Of a stretch of DNA of 64,000 bases, positions 1 to 9,598 are shown piece by piece. The DNA lies in assembly GCA_964457925.1 (NCBI GenBank), contig CAYWGH010000004.1, positions 1 through 64,000 of the forward strand, in the 5' to 3' direction. The notes below the pieces were generated by a model, which was not told the DNA's origin, made no database searches, and worked only from the letters and a program-made list of their open reading frames with translations. Position 1 is the first letter of the stretch; each line of letters starts with the position of its first letter. A program made the position numbers and the translations under genes. Source of the DNA: Coneutiohabitans sp964457925 (lineage in GTDB: Bacteria > Zhuqueibacterota > Zhuqueibacteria > Zhuqueibacterales > Zhuqueibacteraceae).

Positions 1-883
1 CTCGGACAAGCAAATTGAAGAACTGGAGCGCAGCGGCAAGATCACCAAGACTTTGGTCATCTACTCGCCCATTCGCGGTTATGTGGTCGAGAAGATGGCG
101 GTGCGAGGATTAAAAGTGATGCCGGGAATGAACCTCTATCAAATCGCCGATCTCTCAACGGTCTGGGTGTTGGCGGATATATACGAGTATGAAATTCCTT
201 TTATCAAAGTCGGCCAGGAAGCGACGGTCATGCTCTCCTATTATCCAGGTGAAGCCTTCAAAGGCCGGGTCACATACATTTTTCCTTATCTGACGCCGGA
301 AACGCGGACGGTCAAAGTGCGTCTGGAATTACCCAATCCCGGTGGAAAACTTAAGCCGCAAATGTACGCGAATGTCGAACTGCAGAGCGGCTATGGCAAG
401 CAGCTCACGGTGCCGGAAGAAGCGGTGCTGGATGCCGGCGCCGAGAAGGTCGTTTTTGTGGCTCATGCAGGAGGTTACTTCGAGCCGCGCCAGGTGGAGT
501 TGGGCGCGAAAGCGCAGGACCGTTACATTGTTCTCAGCGGTTTGAAGGAAGGCGAAAAGATCGTGACCTCGGGCAACTTTCTGATTGATTCGGAAAGCCG
601 CCTGAAATCCGCATTGAGCGGGATGGCGGGAATGGGTCATGGCAGCGGTGAGACTGCAGCGCCGAGCCAACAGCAGCCGCAAGCTCCGAAAAGCGAACAA
701 CCGGATCATTCGCAGCATCAAATGCCAAAACAAAACCAATCGAGTGAACATTCCGGCCACGATATGGGGAAGGTTGAGCAAGTGGACGGGAAAAAGTACA
801 CCTGTTCGATGCATCCCGAAGTGGTAATGGACGCTCCGGGAAATTGCCCGAAATGTGGGATGAGGCTGGTGGAGAAGCAGTGA
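1..883 (+). CDS. cusB: CusB-type RND efflux periplasmic adaptor, 5'-truncated by window edge
   Basis: The frame is open from base 2 with no start codon, so the N-terminus lies outside the window; 293 residues are visible. This is the C-terminal part of a membrane-fusion adaptor of a heavy-metal RND pump: the end of the lipoyl/barrel region (SPIRGYV), the beta-barrel and the membrane-proximal domain. A low-complexity Gln/Pro/His linker leads to a C-terminal heavy-metal-binding module (CSMHPEV, then CPKCGM), as found in many CusB proteins. It would link the inner-membrane pump encoded directly downstream (48-bp gap) to an outer-membrane channel and present Cu(I) or Ag(I) to it. The CusB family name is secure; the metal is inferred from the neighbouring CusA. 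Confidence 0.92.
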   Translation, partial: SDKQIEELERSGKITKTLVIYSPIRGYVVEKMAVRGLKVMPGMNLYQIADLSTVWVLADIYEYEIPFIKVGQEATVMLSYYPGEAFKGRVTYIFPYLTPETRTVKVRLELPNPGGKLKPQMYANVELQSGYGKQLTVPEEAVLDAGAEKVVFVAHAGGYFEPRQVELGAKAQDRYIVLSGLKEGEKIVTSGNFLIDSESRLKSALSGMAGMGHGSGETAAPSQQQPQAPKSEQPDHSQHQMPKQNQSSEHSGHDMGKVEQVDGKKYTCSMHPEVVMDAPGNCPKCGMRLVEKQ

Positions 884-931
884 ATAGTCAGCAGTGAGCA
901 GTAGTCAGACAATTGAGCCGGAGCAAAAACC

Positions 932-3900
932 ATGATTAACAAAATAATAGAATTTTGCGCGCATAATAAATTTCTTGTCTTTCTTTTCGTCGGCATGGCG
1001 GTGTTTATGGGCTTGTATGCGATGCAGAACATCAAGCTCGACGCCATTCCCGATCTTTCGGACACGCAGGTGATCATCTACTCGCGCTGGGATCGCAGCC
1101 CGGACATCATGGAAGATCAGGTCACCTATCCCATCATAAGGGCCTTGCTGGGCGCGCCCCGCGTGAAGGACATTCGCGGCTTTTCCGACTTCGGGTTCTC
1201 CTACGTCTACATCATCTTTGAGGACGGAACGGACATTTATTGGGCACGGTCACGAACCTTGGAGTATCTGAGCAGCATCCTGCCAAGGCTCCCGCAAGGG
1301 GTGCAGGTGGAATTAGCCAAGGACGCCACGGCGGTCGGCTGGGTGTTTGAATATGCCCTGGTGGATACGACCGGCAAACATAATCTGGCCCAACTGCGTT
1401 CGATCCAAGATTGGTTTCTGCGCTATGAAATTCAATCCATTCCCGGCGTGGCGGAAGTGGCGCCGGTCGGCGGATTCGTCCGCCAGTATCAAGTCAACCT
1501 CGATCCCAACGCCATTTTAGCTTACAAGATTCCGCTCGAAACGGTCGTTGAAGCGATCCGCGAGAGCAACAACGATGTGGGTGGCCGGTTGGTGGAATTC
1601 ACCGGTCGCGAATACATGGTGCGAGGCCGGGGTTACATCCGTTCCGTCGAAGATGTGGAGAACATCGTGGTCGCCAACAACATGGAAACCGGTACCCCCA
1701 TTTTGGTGAAGCATTTGGGCCAAGTGGTGTTGGGGTCTGACATTCGCCGTGGGATTGCGGAGCTGGATGGTCAAGGTGAGACGGTAGGCGGGATTGTGAT
1801 CATGCGGTTTGGGGAGAACGCCATGAAAGTGATCGAGCGCGTGCGGGCGAGGCTGGCCGAGATCGAACCGACATTGCCGGAGGGCGTCAAGATCGTCACG
1901 ACGTATGATCGCGCGGATTTGATTGAGCGTTCGATTGAAACGCTGAAAGGCACGCTCATCGAAGAAATGATCATCGTGAGCCTGGTGATTCTCATTTTCC
2001 TCTGGCATATTCCCAGCGCTCTCATTCCGGTGATCACCATTCCCATTGCCATCATCATTTCGTTCATTCCCATGTACGGGATGAACATCACGGCGAACAT
2101 CATGTCGCTGGGCGGCATTGCCATTGCCATCGGCGCGATGGTGGACGCGGCCATCGTCGTAGTCGAGCAGACGCATAAGAAGCTCGAACATTGGGACGTA
2201 GAAGGGCGGCCGGGCAATTTCAAAGATGTCGTGATTGGCGCCGTCAAGGAAGTCGGTGGACCGAGCTTCTTTGCCTTGCTCGTGATTGCCGTCGCTTTTG
2301 TGCCGGTCTTCGCGCTGGAAGCCCAGGAGGGGCGAATGTTCAAGCCGTTAGCGTTTACGAAAAACTTCGCGATGGTGATTGCCGCGGTGCTGGCCATTAC
2401 GCTCGACCCGGCCATTCGACTGCTCTTCACCCACATGAAGGATTATAACTTCCGGCCGCGTTGGCTGTGCCGGATCACCAATGCGGTTCTCGTTGGCAAA
2501 ATTCACAGCGAAGAGAATCATCCCATCAGCCGCCCGCTCATGAGAATCTACGAGCCGGTCGTCAGATTCGTGCTCCGCAATCCCTGGCCGACGATTATTG
2601 CGGCGGTGCTCGTGGTGTTGCTCACGATTCCGATTTTTTCCCGACTCGGCTCGGAGTTCATGCCGCCGCTCGATGAAGGCGTGTTGCTCTACATGCCGAC
2701 GACGCTGCCCGGCATCTCCGTGACCGAGACGCAAAAACTCTTGCAGGTGCAGGATAAAATTCTGAAATCATTTCCGGAAGTGGAGCGGGTCTTTGGCAAA
2801 GCGGGAAGAGCGGAAACCGCCACCGACCCAGCGCCGTTTTCAATGATGGAGACGGTCGTTGTCCTCAAACCGCATGACACGTGGCCGAAGAAACCGCGCT
2901 GGTATTCGAGCTGGGCGCCGGAGTGGTTGCAAAACCTCTTTCGTCGCGCCTGGCCGGATCACAAAAGCACGCTGGAGTTGATCTATGGCCCCGGCGGAAT
3001 GAACGAGGCGTTGCAGCTTCCCGGCCAGGTCAACGCCTGGACCATGCCCATCAAAGCCCGCATCGATATGCTCACGACAGGGATTCGCACACCGGTCGGG
3101 ATCAAAATCCTCGGCCCGGACTTGCAGAAGATTCAAGAGCTCGGCCAGCACATTGAGCTGGCTCTGCAAGATGTGCCGGGCACGACGAGCGTTTTTGCCG
3201 AACGCACCGCCGGCGGCTATTTCTTGGACTTCACGCTCAAGCGCGAGGAATTGGCCCGCTATGGCCTCACGATTGGACAGGCCCAAATGGTCATCATGTC
3301 CGCGGTGGGAGGCGAGAACATCACCACCACGATAGAGGGGCGGGAACGCTATGCGGTCAACGTGCGCTACCTGCGCGACTATCGCAGCTCGGTTGACAAG
3401 CTCAGCCGCGTCTTGGTTCCAACCATGAACAACGGGGCGCAGATTCCACTGGCTCAAATCGCCGACATCAAGCTGCTTTCAGGCCCTGGCATGATTCGCG
3501 ATGAAAACGGCCGCTTGAGCGGATATGTTTACGTGGACGTTGCCGGGCGCGACATTGGCAGTTACGTCGAAGAGGCGAAAAAAGTGGTGCGCGAAAAGGT
3601 GCAGATGCCGGCGGGCTATACGATCTTATGGAGCGGCCAGTATGAAAACATGCAGCGCGTCGCTGAGAAACTGGCGGTCGTCGTGCCGATCACCATCTTC
3701 ATCATCTTTCTGCTGCTTTACTTCAACACCCGCTCGGTGGCAAAGACGATGATCATCTTCCTGGCGGTGCCGTTTTCCGCCGTCGGCGCAATTTGGTTTC
3801 TCTATCTTTTGGATTATAACATGAGCATCGCGGTTTGGGTCGGGCTGATTGCACTGATGGGCGTCGATGCCGAGACCGGCGTGTTCATGTTGCTCTATCT

Positions 3901-4219
3901 CGATCTCGCCTACGACGAGCAGCGCGCCAAAGGCTTGATGAAAACGAAGGAACACTTGCGCGAGGCAATTGTGCACGGCGCGGTGAAAAGGCTCCGCCCG
4001 AAATTCATGACCGTCGCGGTGATGTTCATGGGCTTGGTGCCGATCATGTGGTCCACCGGCGCCGGCGCGGATGTGATGAAACGCATCGCCGCGCCGATGA
4101 TCGGCGGCATCTTCACTTCGTTCATCATGGAATTGGTGGTCTATCCGGCGATCTACTTGGTCTGGCGCTGGTATTTTCATGTGCGGAAAGAGGCGAAGTT
4201 AGCGCCGGTTGTTGCATGA
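932..4219 (+). CDS. cusA: CusA-type heavy-metal RND efflux permease
   Basis: Inner-membrane proton-driven exporter of 1095 residues, the usual length for the HME-RND family. The start ATG has GGAG nine bases upstream. The TM4 signature GAMVDAAIVVVE lies near residue 401 and a second CusA-like signature GVDAETGVFMLLYL lies in the C-terminal membrane half. The stretch NAWTMPIKARIDM (about residue 700) matches the region of E. coli CusA that carries a copper-binding methionine. These features favour Cu(I)/Ag(I) over the Zn/Co/Cd pumps. It forms a unit with the adaptor upstream; no CusC-like outer-membrane factor is in the window and it may lie upstream. Confidence 0.95.
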   Translation: MINKIIEFCAHNKFLVFLFVGMAVFMGLYAMQNIKLDAIPDLSDTQVIIYSRWDRSPDIMEDQVTYPIIRALLGAPRVKDIRGFSDFGFSYVYIIFEDGTDIYWARSRTLEYLSSILPRLPQGVQVELAKDATAVGWVFEYALVDTTGKHNLAQLRSIQDWFLRYEIQSIPGVAEVAPVGGFVRQYQVNLDPNAILAYKIPLETVVEAIRESNNDVGGRLVEFTGREYMVRGRGYIRSVEDVENIVVANNMETGTPILVKHLGQVVLGSDIRRGIAELDGQGETVGGIVIMRFGENAMKVIERVRARLAEIEPTLPEGVKIVTTYDRADLIERSIETLKGTLIEEMIIVSLVILIFLWHIPSALIPVITIPIAIIISFIPMYGMNITANIMSLGGIAIAIGAMVDAAIVVVEQTHKKLEHWDVEGRPGNFKDVVIGAVKEVGGPSFFALLVIAVAFVPVFALEAQEGRMFKPLAFTKNFAMVIAAVLAITLDPAIRLLFTHMKDYNFRPRWLCRITNAVLVGKIHSEENHPISRPLMRIYEPVVRFVLRNPWPTIIAAVLVVLLTIPIFSRLGSEFMPPLDEGVLLYMPTTLPGISVTETQKLLQVQDKILKSFPEVERVFGKAGRAETATDPAPFSMMETVVVLKPHDTWPKKPRWYSSWAPEWLQNLFRRAWPDHKSTLELIYGPGGMNEALQLPGQVNAWTMPIKARIDMLTTGIRTPVGIKILGPDLQKIQELGQHIELALQDVPGTTSVFAERTAGGYFLDFTLKREELARYGLTIGQAQMVIMSAVGGENITTTIEGRERYAVNVRYLRDYRSSVDKLSRVLVPTMNNGAQIPLAQIADIKLLSGPGMIRDENGRLSGYVYVDVAGRDIGSYVEEAKKVVREKVQMPAGYTILWSGQYENMQRVAEKLAVVVPITIFIIFLLLYFNTRSVAKTMIIFLAVPFSAVGAIWFLYLLDYNMSIAVWVGLIALMGVDAETGVFMLLYLDLAYDEQRAKGLMKTKEHLREAIVHGAVKRLRPKFMTVAVMFMGLVPIMWSTGAGADVMKRIAAPMIGGIFTSFIMELVVYPAIYLVWRWYFHVRKEAKLAPVVA

Positions 4220-4342
4220 GCGCCATATAGAAAAAATCCGACGCGAAGCAGAGAAAATCTTTGCGTACGCTGTTGTCGTTAAGGCAAGTTGCAAGTACCA
4301 TTTGCTCACTTGTAAACTTGTCCCTTGCTCAGTGAGGAAGTT

Positions 4343-4831
4343 ATGATCAAGAAAAATTTTTGGCTCATCATTGTCAGTTTACTCATCGTGGTGGCGGCCT
4401 TTGTTGTCTACTCACGTATGATCAACAAAGACCAGCATTGCCGGCTCTGCGCGGAAGAGATTCATCCAGGCATGGGTTACACCGTCAATTTAACGGACGG
4501 CGGCAAGCTGAAGACTTGTTGCCCCACGTGCGGCTTGCGATTTGAAGTACACGATCCAACCAAAGTCGCTTCGGCCTCTGCCACCGACTACGCCACCGGC
4601 AAAATCATCGATGCCGCCAGCGCCTATTTTGTCGAAGGCAGCAACGCACCTCATTGCGATCCGAATATGACGATGCGAAACGAGGTAGGCGGCATCTACA
4701 CGATGGACTGGCATCGCTGCTATCCGAGCCTGGTCGCCTTCGGCTCGCGCGCAGCCGCCGAAGCTTTTCAAGCCCAGCATGGAGGCCGCATCGTGACGCA
4801 TGCCGAAACGAAGAAACTCATAAAAAGTTAA
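4343..4831 (+). CDS. NosL-like membrane-anchored copper-binding protein
   Basis: A 162-residue protein with one N-terminal membrane segment and an extracytoplasmic domain. It has a CRLC pair followed by HPGM, then CCPTC, and later Met/His/Cys residues (CDPNMTM, MDWHRCYP). The overall pattern resembles NosL-type Cu(I) chaperones. The ATG at 4343 is preferred over an upstream TTG because GAGGAAG sits just before it. It lies between the Cus pump and the cytochrome c maturation genes, suggesting that it passes copper to, or removes it from, a periplasmic target. No nosZ is present, so a role in nitrous oxide reductase assembly cannot be claimed. Confidence 0.6.
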   Translation: MIKKNFWLIIVSLLIVVAAFVVYSRMINKDQHCRLCAEEIHPGMGYTVNLTDGGKLKTCCPTCGLRFEVHDPTKVASASATDYATGKIIDAASAYFVEGSNAPHCDPNMTMRNEVGGIYTMDWHRCYPSLVAFGSRAAAEAFQAQHGGRIVTHAETKKLIKS

Positions 4832-4836
4832 ATCAC

Positions 4837-5190
4837 ATGCGTGAGAACATGTTTATGTCGACCAGAATGACCAAGATTTTATTTGCCGCTGCGGCTATAT
4901 TGGCAATAGCCGGTGTGATTCTCTTTTTCCCAATCAATTTTTCCGATGAGCACACCTGCCTGCTCGACTACATCGTTCATGCTGCTGCGACGGTTTCAGA
5001 TCCAAATGCACCACATGTGCATCCCAGCGAATTGTTGGGCCGTTATCTCATTCCTTACGGCCTTTTGTGGTGGTCGAGCATTCTGGCTGTGGTTGTCGTG
5101 GCAATAGCATGGAAACGGCGTGCAGTAAAATTAGAGAAATTGATGAGCACGAATTCGACGAGAAGTACAACTGTTGAAACCGTGCAGTAA
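4837..5190 (+). CDS. Small two-TM membrane protein, unknown function
   Basis: About 117 residues with two hydrophobic segments (near residues 12-32 and 70-92) separated by a short extracytoplasmic loop. The loop contains a single Cys (HTCLLDYIVH) and several His residues (HVHPSE). It starts six bases after the NosL-like gene and runs toward ccmF. In-frame ATGs at 4837, 4849 and 4855 are all possible and none has a strong ribosome site. I do not recognise a named family. His/Cys in the loop and its position between a copper chaperone-like gene and ccmF suggest a metal or haem-delivery accessory role, which is inference. Confidence 0.55.
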   Translation: MRENMFMSTRMTKILFAAAAILAIAGVILFFPINFSDEHTCLLDYIVHAAATVSDPNAPHVHPSELLGRYLIPYGLLWWSSILAVVVVAIAWKRRAVKLEKLMSTNSTRSTTVETVQ

Positions 5191-5311
5191 ATTGTGAACC
5201 GTTGCACCAATTTTCAAGCTTTTTCCTTCGACGCGGAGTTCTTCACCCACTATTGAATGATGCATGCCGGGAGACATGCACGATGAGAATTCTTTGAAGG
5301 AAGGAGTTCCT

Positions 5312-7312
5312 ATGATCGATCTCGCCAGCGGTGTTTTGCTGTTTAGTTTCATCCTCGCCGGTTACGCCACCTGGTCGGCATTTATGGGCGGGCGATGGCG
5401 CAGCGAGCAAATGACCGCCAGTGCTGAGCGCGGTGCCATCATGTTGTTCCTGCTCTCCAGCCTGATGATGGCGGCGCTTGTCTACGCTTTCATCACCCGC
5501 GACTTCTCTCTTGAGTACGTCGCGCATTATTCCAACCGCACCTTGCCAATGTTTTACACCATTTCGGCGGTGTGGGCGGGACAATCCGGCTCGCTCCTGC
5601 TTTGGGCATGGTTGCTCTCCCTCTTTGCAGCAATCGTTGTCTGGCAGAATCGGCGGAAAAATCGCGAGCTACTGCCGTATGTGCTCGCCACCATTCTTTT
5701 CACCGCGTTCTTTTTCTTCGGATTGATGGTGTACGCGACGAGTCCGTTCGCGCGCCTGCCTCAACCTGTTGCCGATGGCAGTGGCCTCAATCCCATGTTG
5801 CAAAATCCTGGCATGGTGATGCATCCGCCGACGCTGTATCTCGGCTATGTCGGCTTCACCGTTCCATTTGCGTTTGCCCTCGCCGCGCTCATCACCAAAC
5901 GCCTCGATGCGCAATGGATTCGCTCTACGCGCCGCTGGACGTTGTTCTCGTGGCTCTTCCTCACTCTCGGAAATTTGTTCGGCGCCAAGTGGGCTTACGT
6001 CGAGCTCGGCTGGGGCGGCTACTGGGCATGGGATCCCGTGGAAAACGCCTCCCTTCTGCCGTGGCTCACTGGCACGGCATTTTTGCATTCGGTGATGATT
6101 CAAGAAAAGCGCGGCATGTTGAAAGTGTGGAATCTCGTGCTCATTATTCTCACCTTCGGCCTCACCATTTTCGGCACGTTCATCACGCGCAGCGGCATCA
6201 TCTCCTCCGTACACTCGTTCGGCGTGTCGAACCTCGGCCCGCTATTTTTGATTTTCCTCGGTGTGATTTTGCTCGTCTCGCTCGGCCTGTTGTGGTGGCG
6301 CTGGCCGCAGCTCCAAAGTGAACATCGCCTCGATGCGGTGCTTTCCCGCGAATCCAGTTTTCTCTTCAACAATCTGATTCTCCTCGGCATGGCCTTCGCG
6401 ATATTCTGGGGCACGATTTTTCCGATTGTTTCCGAAGCGGTGCGCGGCGTGAAAATCACCGTTGGCCCGCCGTTTTTCAATCAAGTCAATGTGCCGATTG
6501 GTCTGGCGCTGCTGGCGCTTACGGGAATTTGTCCGCTCATTGCGTGGCGCAAAGCTTCCAAGCGCGACTTGCGCCGCAGCTTTACGATTCCCCTCTCTGC
6601 CGGATTACTCGCCGCGATTATGCTCTTCATCTTCGGTGTGCGCTCGCTTTATCCGCTCATGTCCTTTGCGCTTTCTCTCTTTGTTGTAACAACGATTGGG
6701 TTGGAATTTTATCGCGGGGCTACGGCTCGCGCTCGTATCGCCAATTTGAATTTTCTTCACGCGCTGTGGGATTTGACTATGCGCAACAAACGGCGCTACG
6801 GCGGTTATATTGTCCATGTTGGCGTGATCATGATTTTCGTGGGCATCACCGGCTCCAGCGCCTTTCAAAAAGAGAAGACAGCGAATCTCGCGCTCGGCGA
6901 GTCGATGCAAATTGCCGATTACACCTTGCACTATCAAGGCCTCGTCGATCAATCCACCGAGCACGCCCAAGTTGTCGCTGCCAAACTCCAAGTTGAAAAA
7001 GCCGGCAAAATGATTGCGACTTTATTTCCCGCCAAGCAAAAACATCAAAATCATGACGCCGTCTCGGAAGTCGCCATACGGCAGACCCCGAAAGAAGATC
7101 TTTACCTGATTCTTTCCGGCTGGGACGAGCAGCAACGCGCCAGTCTCAAAGTTCTGGTCATTCCGCTCGTCGCGTGGATTTGGATCGGCGGCATCGTGAT
7201 GATCATCGGTACACTCATCGCGCTTGGCCCAGATCGCCTCAAACAGCAAAGCCAGATCGCGCATGCAAAAACTATTGCGCGTCAAAAAATGGAGGCCGAA
7301 TATGCGCACTAA
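5312..7312 (+). CDS. ccmF: Cytochrome c-type biogenesis protein CcmF
   Basis: A 666-residue polytopic membrane protein of the haem-handling family. The WWD haem-binding segment is clear at about residues 230-250 (GGYWAWDPVEN), and conserved His residues occur in flanking loops (MVMHPPTLYLGY). CcmF, with CcmH, transfers haem from CcmE to apocytochrome c in System I maturation. AAGGAG precedes the ATG at 5312 by five bases, so this start is chosen over an in-frame start at 5264. It overlaps ccmH by 11 bp. A nine-haem cytochrome encoded at 25.1 kb is a likely client. Confidence 0.95.
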   Translation: MIDLASGVLLFSFILAGYATWSAFMGGRWRSEQMTASAERGAIMLFLLSSLMMAALVYAFITRDFSLEYVAHYSNRTLPMFYTISAVWAGQSGSLLLWAWLLSLFAAIVVWQNRRKNRELLPYVLATILFTAFFFFGLMVYATSPFARLPQPVADGSGLNPMLQNPGMVMHPPTLYLGYVGFTVPFAFALAALITKRLDAQWIRSTRRWTLFSWLFLTLGNLFGAKWAYVELGWGGYWAWDPVENASLLPWLTGTAFLHSVMIQEKRGMLKVWNLVLIILTFGLTIFGTFITRSGIISSVHSFGVSNLGPLFLIFLGVILLVSLGLLWWRWPQLQSEHRLDAVLSRESSFLFNNLILLGMAFAIFWGTIFPIVSEAVRGVKITVGPPFFNQVNVPIGLALLALTGICPLIAWRKASKRDLRRSFTIPLSAGLLAAIMLFIFGVRSLYPLMSFALSLFVVTTIGLEFYRGATARARIANLNFLHALWDLTMRNKRRYGGYIVHVGVIMIFVGITGSSAFQKEKTANLALGESMQIADYTLHYQGLVDQSTEHAQVVAAKLQVEKAGKMIATLFPAKQKHQNHDAVSEVAIRQTPKEDLYLILSGWDEQQRASLKVLVIPLVAWIWIGGIVMIIGTLIALGPDRLKQQSQIAHAKTIARQKMEAEYAH

Positions 7313-7787
7313 ATTTTTTCTCGTGAAAATCGCTGCTATTGCGCTGCTTTTTTCTGCGCCTCTGCTTTGGTCACAAGCCAAAACGACGGTTGGTGAAATC
7401 AAGAAAAGTCTCATCTGTCTGTGCGATTGCAACATGACGGTTGAAGCGTGCGAAGGCGCGATGGCTTGCGAAGCCGCTGAAAAGCTGACTGCGGAAGCGC
7501 AGCAATTGATTGAGCAGGGCATGGATAAATCACAAATCTTCGCCAGCTTCATCAGCCATTATGGTGAGCACATCCTCGCTGCACCAACGAAAAAGGGATT
7601 CAATCTCACCGCGTGGATTTTGCCCTTTGCTGCTATCATCATTGCCGGTGTTGTGATCGTCACGATCTTGCGGCGTTGGGTACACCGTCCGCACGAGCAA
7701 AATGGAAAATTTAAATTCATCGCTGTGACAGTAAATGATCCGGCGTATGAGAAAAAATTAGACGACGTTTTGCGTGCTTTGGATTGA
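7302..7787 (+). CDS. ccmH: CcmH/CycL-type cytochrome c maturation thioredox protein
   Basis: A 161-residue protein: signal peptide or N-terminal anchor, a short Cys-rich periplasmic helical domain (SLICLCDCNMTVEACEG, about residues 36-52), and a C-terminal membrane segment near residues 105-125. The family reduces the CxxCH motif of apocytochrome c before haem attachment; here the usual LRCxxC reads ICLCDC with extra cysteines, a variant known outside Proteobacteria. GGAGG precedes the ATG. The gene overlaps the end of ccmF by 11 bp and so is probably translationally coupled. Confidence 0.85.
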   Translation: MRTKFFLVKIAAIALLFSAPLLWSQAKTTVGEIKKSLICLCDCNMTVEACEGAMACEAAEKLTAEAQQLIEQGMDKSQIFASFISHYGEHILAAPTKKGFNLTAWILPFAAIIIAGVVIVTILRRWVHRPHEQNGKFKFIAVTVNDPAYEKKLDDVLRALD

Positions 7788-7793
7788 GAATTT

Positions 7794-7862
7794 GTTTGTA
7801 GTGGTGCCTTTAGGCGCTCTCAATTATTTTAAAGTCTGCCCCTTGAAGGGGCTACTACAAAC
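7794..7862 (+). repeat. Palindromic intergenic repeat element
   Basis: Outer arms GTTTGTAGT (7794-7802) and ACTACAAAC (7854-7862) enclose two smaller hairpins, GTGCCTTTAGGCGC-like and GCCCCTTGAAGGGGC. The nested structure between ccmH and the next ccm gene looks like a REP or MITE-type intergenic repeat. No second copy was noticed in the window. Confidence 0.55.
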
Positions 7863-7880
7863 TTTTAATGAGGAAAGCTT

Positions 7881-8351
7881 ATGATCACGGTAATACTTTT
7901 CGCCATCATCCTTGCCAGCGTTGCTTTCGTCGCACTCCCCTACTTTCGCAAAAAGGCGGTTGCACCAGTTGGTATGGCGAAGAAAAATGGTCAGCTTGCC
8001 GATCTTTATACCCGCCGCGACAACTTGCTGGCCGCCATCAAAGAAATTGAATTCGATCACGCGATGGGCAAAATATCAGCCGAAGATTTCACCGACATGA
8101 ATGCGCGCTATCGCCAGGACGCCGTGACCGTGCTCAAACGCATTGATGCGCTGAACAGCGGAAATGGCGCAACTCAAAAGTCCTCGCGAGCTCAAAAGCT
8201 TGAAGCGGAATTGCAGACATTGCGCGCGCAACAAAAAAGAGATGGCGTTTGCTGTTCAGCCTGCGGCGCTGCGATTGGCGCGCACGATCGCTTTTGCAGT
8301 CATTGTGGCCAACTTGTGCATGAAATGAGCGATGGAAGGAGCCGAACATGA
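7881..8351 (+). CDS. CcmI-like membrane protein with C-terminal zinc ribbon
   Basis: 156 residues: an N-terminal membrane helix (about 2-22), a helical cytoplasmic segment with the pattern LxRRDNLLAAIKEIEFDHAMGK seen in CcmI-like proteins and their relatives, and a C-terminal zinc ribbon (CCSACG...CSHCG, about residues 128-146). The position just after ccmF-ccmH supports an accessory role in cytochrome c maturation. AGGAAAG precedes the start and the stop overlaps the next ATG (ATGA). The zinc ribbon is not part of classical CcmI, so the product may bind metal or act as a redox sensor. Confidence 0.65.
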   Translation: MITVILFAIILASVAFVALPYFRKKAVAPVGMAKKNGQLADLYTRRDNLLAAIKEIEFDHAMGKISAEDFTDMNARYRQDAVTVLKRIDALNSGNGATQKSSRAQKLEAELQTLRAQQKRDGVCCSACGAAIGAHDRFCSHCGQLVHEMSDGRSRT

Positions 8352-9598
8352 AAACCTCTTTGAAATTATTCTACTGTCTTTTCCTGCTTTTGCCTTTGGC
8401 CGCCTGGAGCCGGCCGGAAAGCAAAATCTCGACGTTCCTTGATTCGATTAACACAAGGAAAGTCGGGATCGTGTTTGGCCGCGTGTTGAATGCGAGCCAA
8501 GATAGCATCGCGATGGCCGGACAGGAAGTGGTGCTAGTTAAATATGTCGATGACCAGGAAGTCGAAGGCGCTCGACCGCACGCGGTTACCGACGCGCGCG
8601 GGCGTTTTGTTTTTGAAGGATTGGAAACCGGAGAGCGTTTTGCCTATTATCCACTCGCCGCTTTGGGAGCCATAGAGTTTAGCGGCGAGTTGGTCAAGCC
8701 GACAATCATGACGCCGCGACAACCGAGCGATATCGTCATCTTTGATCCGACTTCATCGGACTCGGCGATTTCCACCGCCATGCATCACCTGATCATTGAG
8801 CCTGGTAATAGCGCCCTTGTTGTGCGCGAAATCTTTTTGTTTGCCAATCGAGGCAAGCATACTTACGTCGGCAATGCGCCCGCGCCTTCCGGCAAGAAAA
8901 TTGTGTTGCACATGGAAGCGCCGGTGAATGCCACACAGTTGCAATTTGGCGGCGAGCTGATGAGCTGCTGCGCACAGGTAAACAGGAATCAAATTTTTGA
9001 CACGATGGAATTGAAGCCTGGCATGCGGCAGATCGTGCTGAATTATCTTTTGCCCTACCAAAAGCAAGACGCCAGCCTCGTCAAAACCATTGCGCATCCT
9101 ACCGCGGCGTTTGATGTCTTCTTGCTTGAGCCATTGCGCTTGGGGCGATTGACATTGAAACAAGGCGATGAAGATCGCGCGCTCATCTCCAGCGCACAAT
9201 CCGGTGAGCCATTTCAAATTCGCGGCAAGAATTACTTACGCTATCAGGCGGCGAATCTGGCGCAAGGCAGCACACTCTCATTGACGATAATCAATCTTCC
9301 TGCTGCGCCGCGTGACTATCGCTGGCTCGCGCCCGTCATCTTGTTATTACTCATTGCTACCGGCTATGCGCTAAATCGATGGCGAAAGTCTCGCGCAATT
9401 GACAAGCGCCGTCTCTTGATTCAGCAGATTCTGCAACTCGATGAGAACTTCGAATTCGGAGAAATCGACGCCACCTCTTATCAAAACAAATGCCTAAAGT
9501 TGGTGCAAAAGGTTTTGGCGATGGAAGACGAAGGTGCAAACGGCAGCGGCAATGAAATCACAGAAAATGCACGGAGGAAGTCCGATGAAGACAAATAA
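8348..9598 (+). CDS. Exported carboxypeptidase-regulatory-like domain protein, membrane-anchored
   Basis: A 416-residue protein: N-terminal signal peptide, a carboxypeptidase-regulatory-like beta-sandwich (about 35-115, VTDARGRFVFEGLE), a second beta-rich domain with a CC pair (SCCAQ, about residue 200), one membrane helix near 325-343 and a cytoplasmic helical tail of about 70 residues. Its start overlaps the upstream stop, and the next gene overlaps its end, so it belongs to the ccm transcription unit. The layout resembles membrane proteins often found next to ccmH in non-proteobacterial genomes. The specific function is unknown; a substrate-presenting role in cytochrome maturation is inferred. 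Confidence 0.6.
   Translation: MKTSLKLFYCLFLLLPLAAWSRPESKISTFLDSINTRKVGIVFGRVLNASQDSIAMAGQEVVLVKYVDDQEVEGARPHAVTDARGRFVFEGLETGERFAYYPLAALGAIEFSGELVKPTIMTPRQPSDIVIFDPTSSDSAISTAMHHLIIEPGNSALVVREIFLFANRGKHTYVGNAPAPSGKKIVLHMEAPVNATQLQFGGELMSCCAQVNRNQIFDTMELKPGMRQIVLNYLLPYQKQDASLVKTIAHPTAAFDVFLLEPLRLGRLTLKQGDEDRALISSAQSGEPFQIRGKNYLRYQAANLAQGSTLSLTIINLPAAPRDYRWLAPVILLLLIATGYALNRWRKSRAIDKRRLLIQQILQLDENFEFGEIDATSYQNKCLKLVQKVLAMEDEGANGSGNEITENARRKSDEDK

Noticed and set aside
1517..2436. Long antisense frames across cusA and other GC-richer genes
   Set aside because: They lie opposite clear coding sequence, show Arg/His-rich low-complexity composition and lack ribosome sites.
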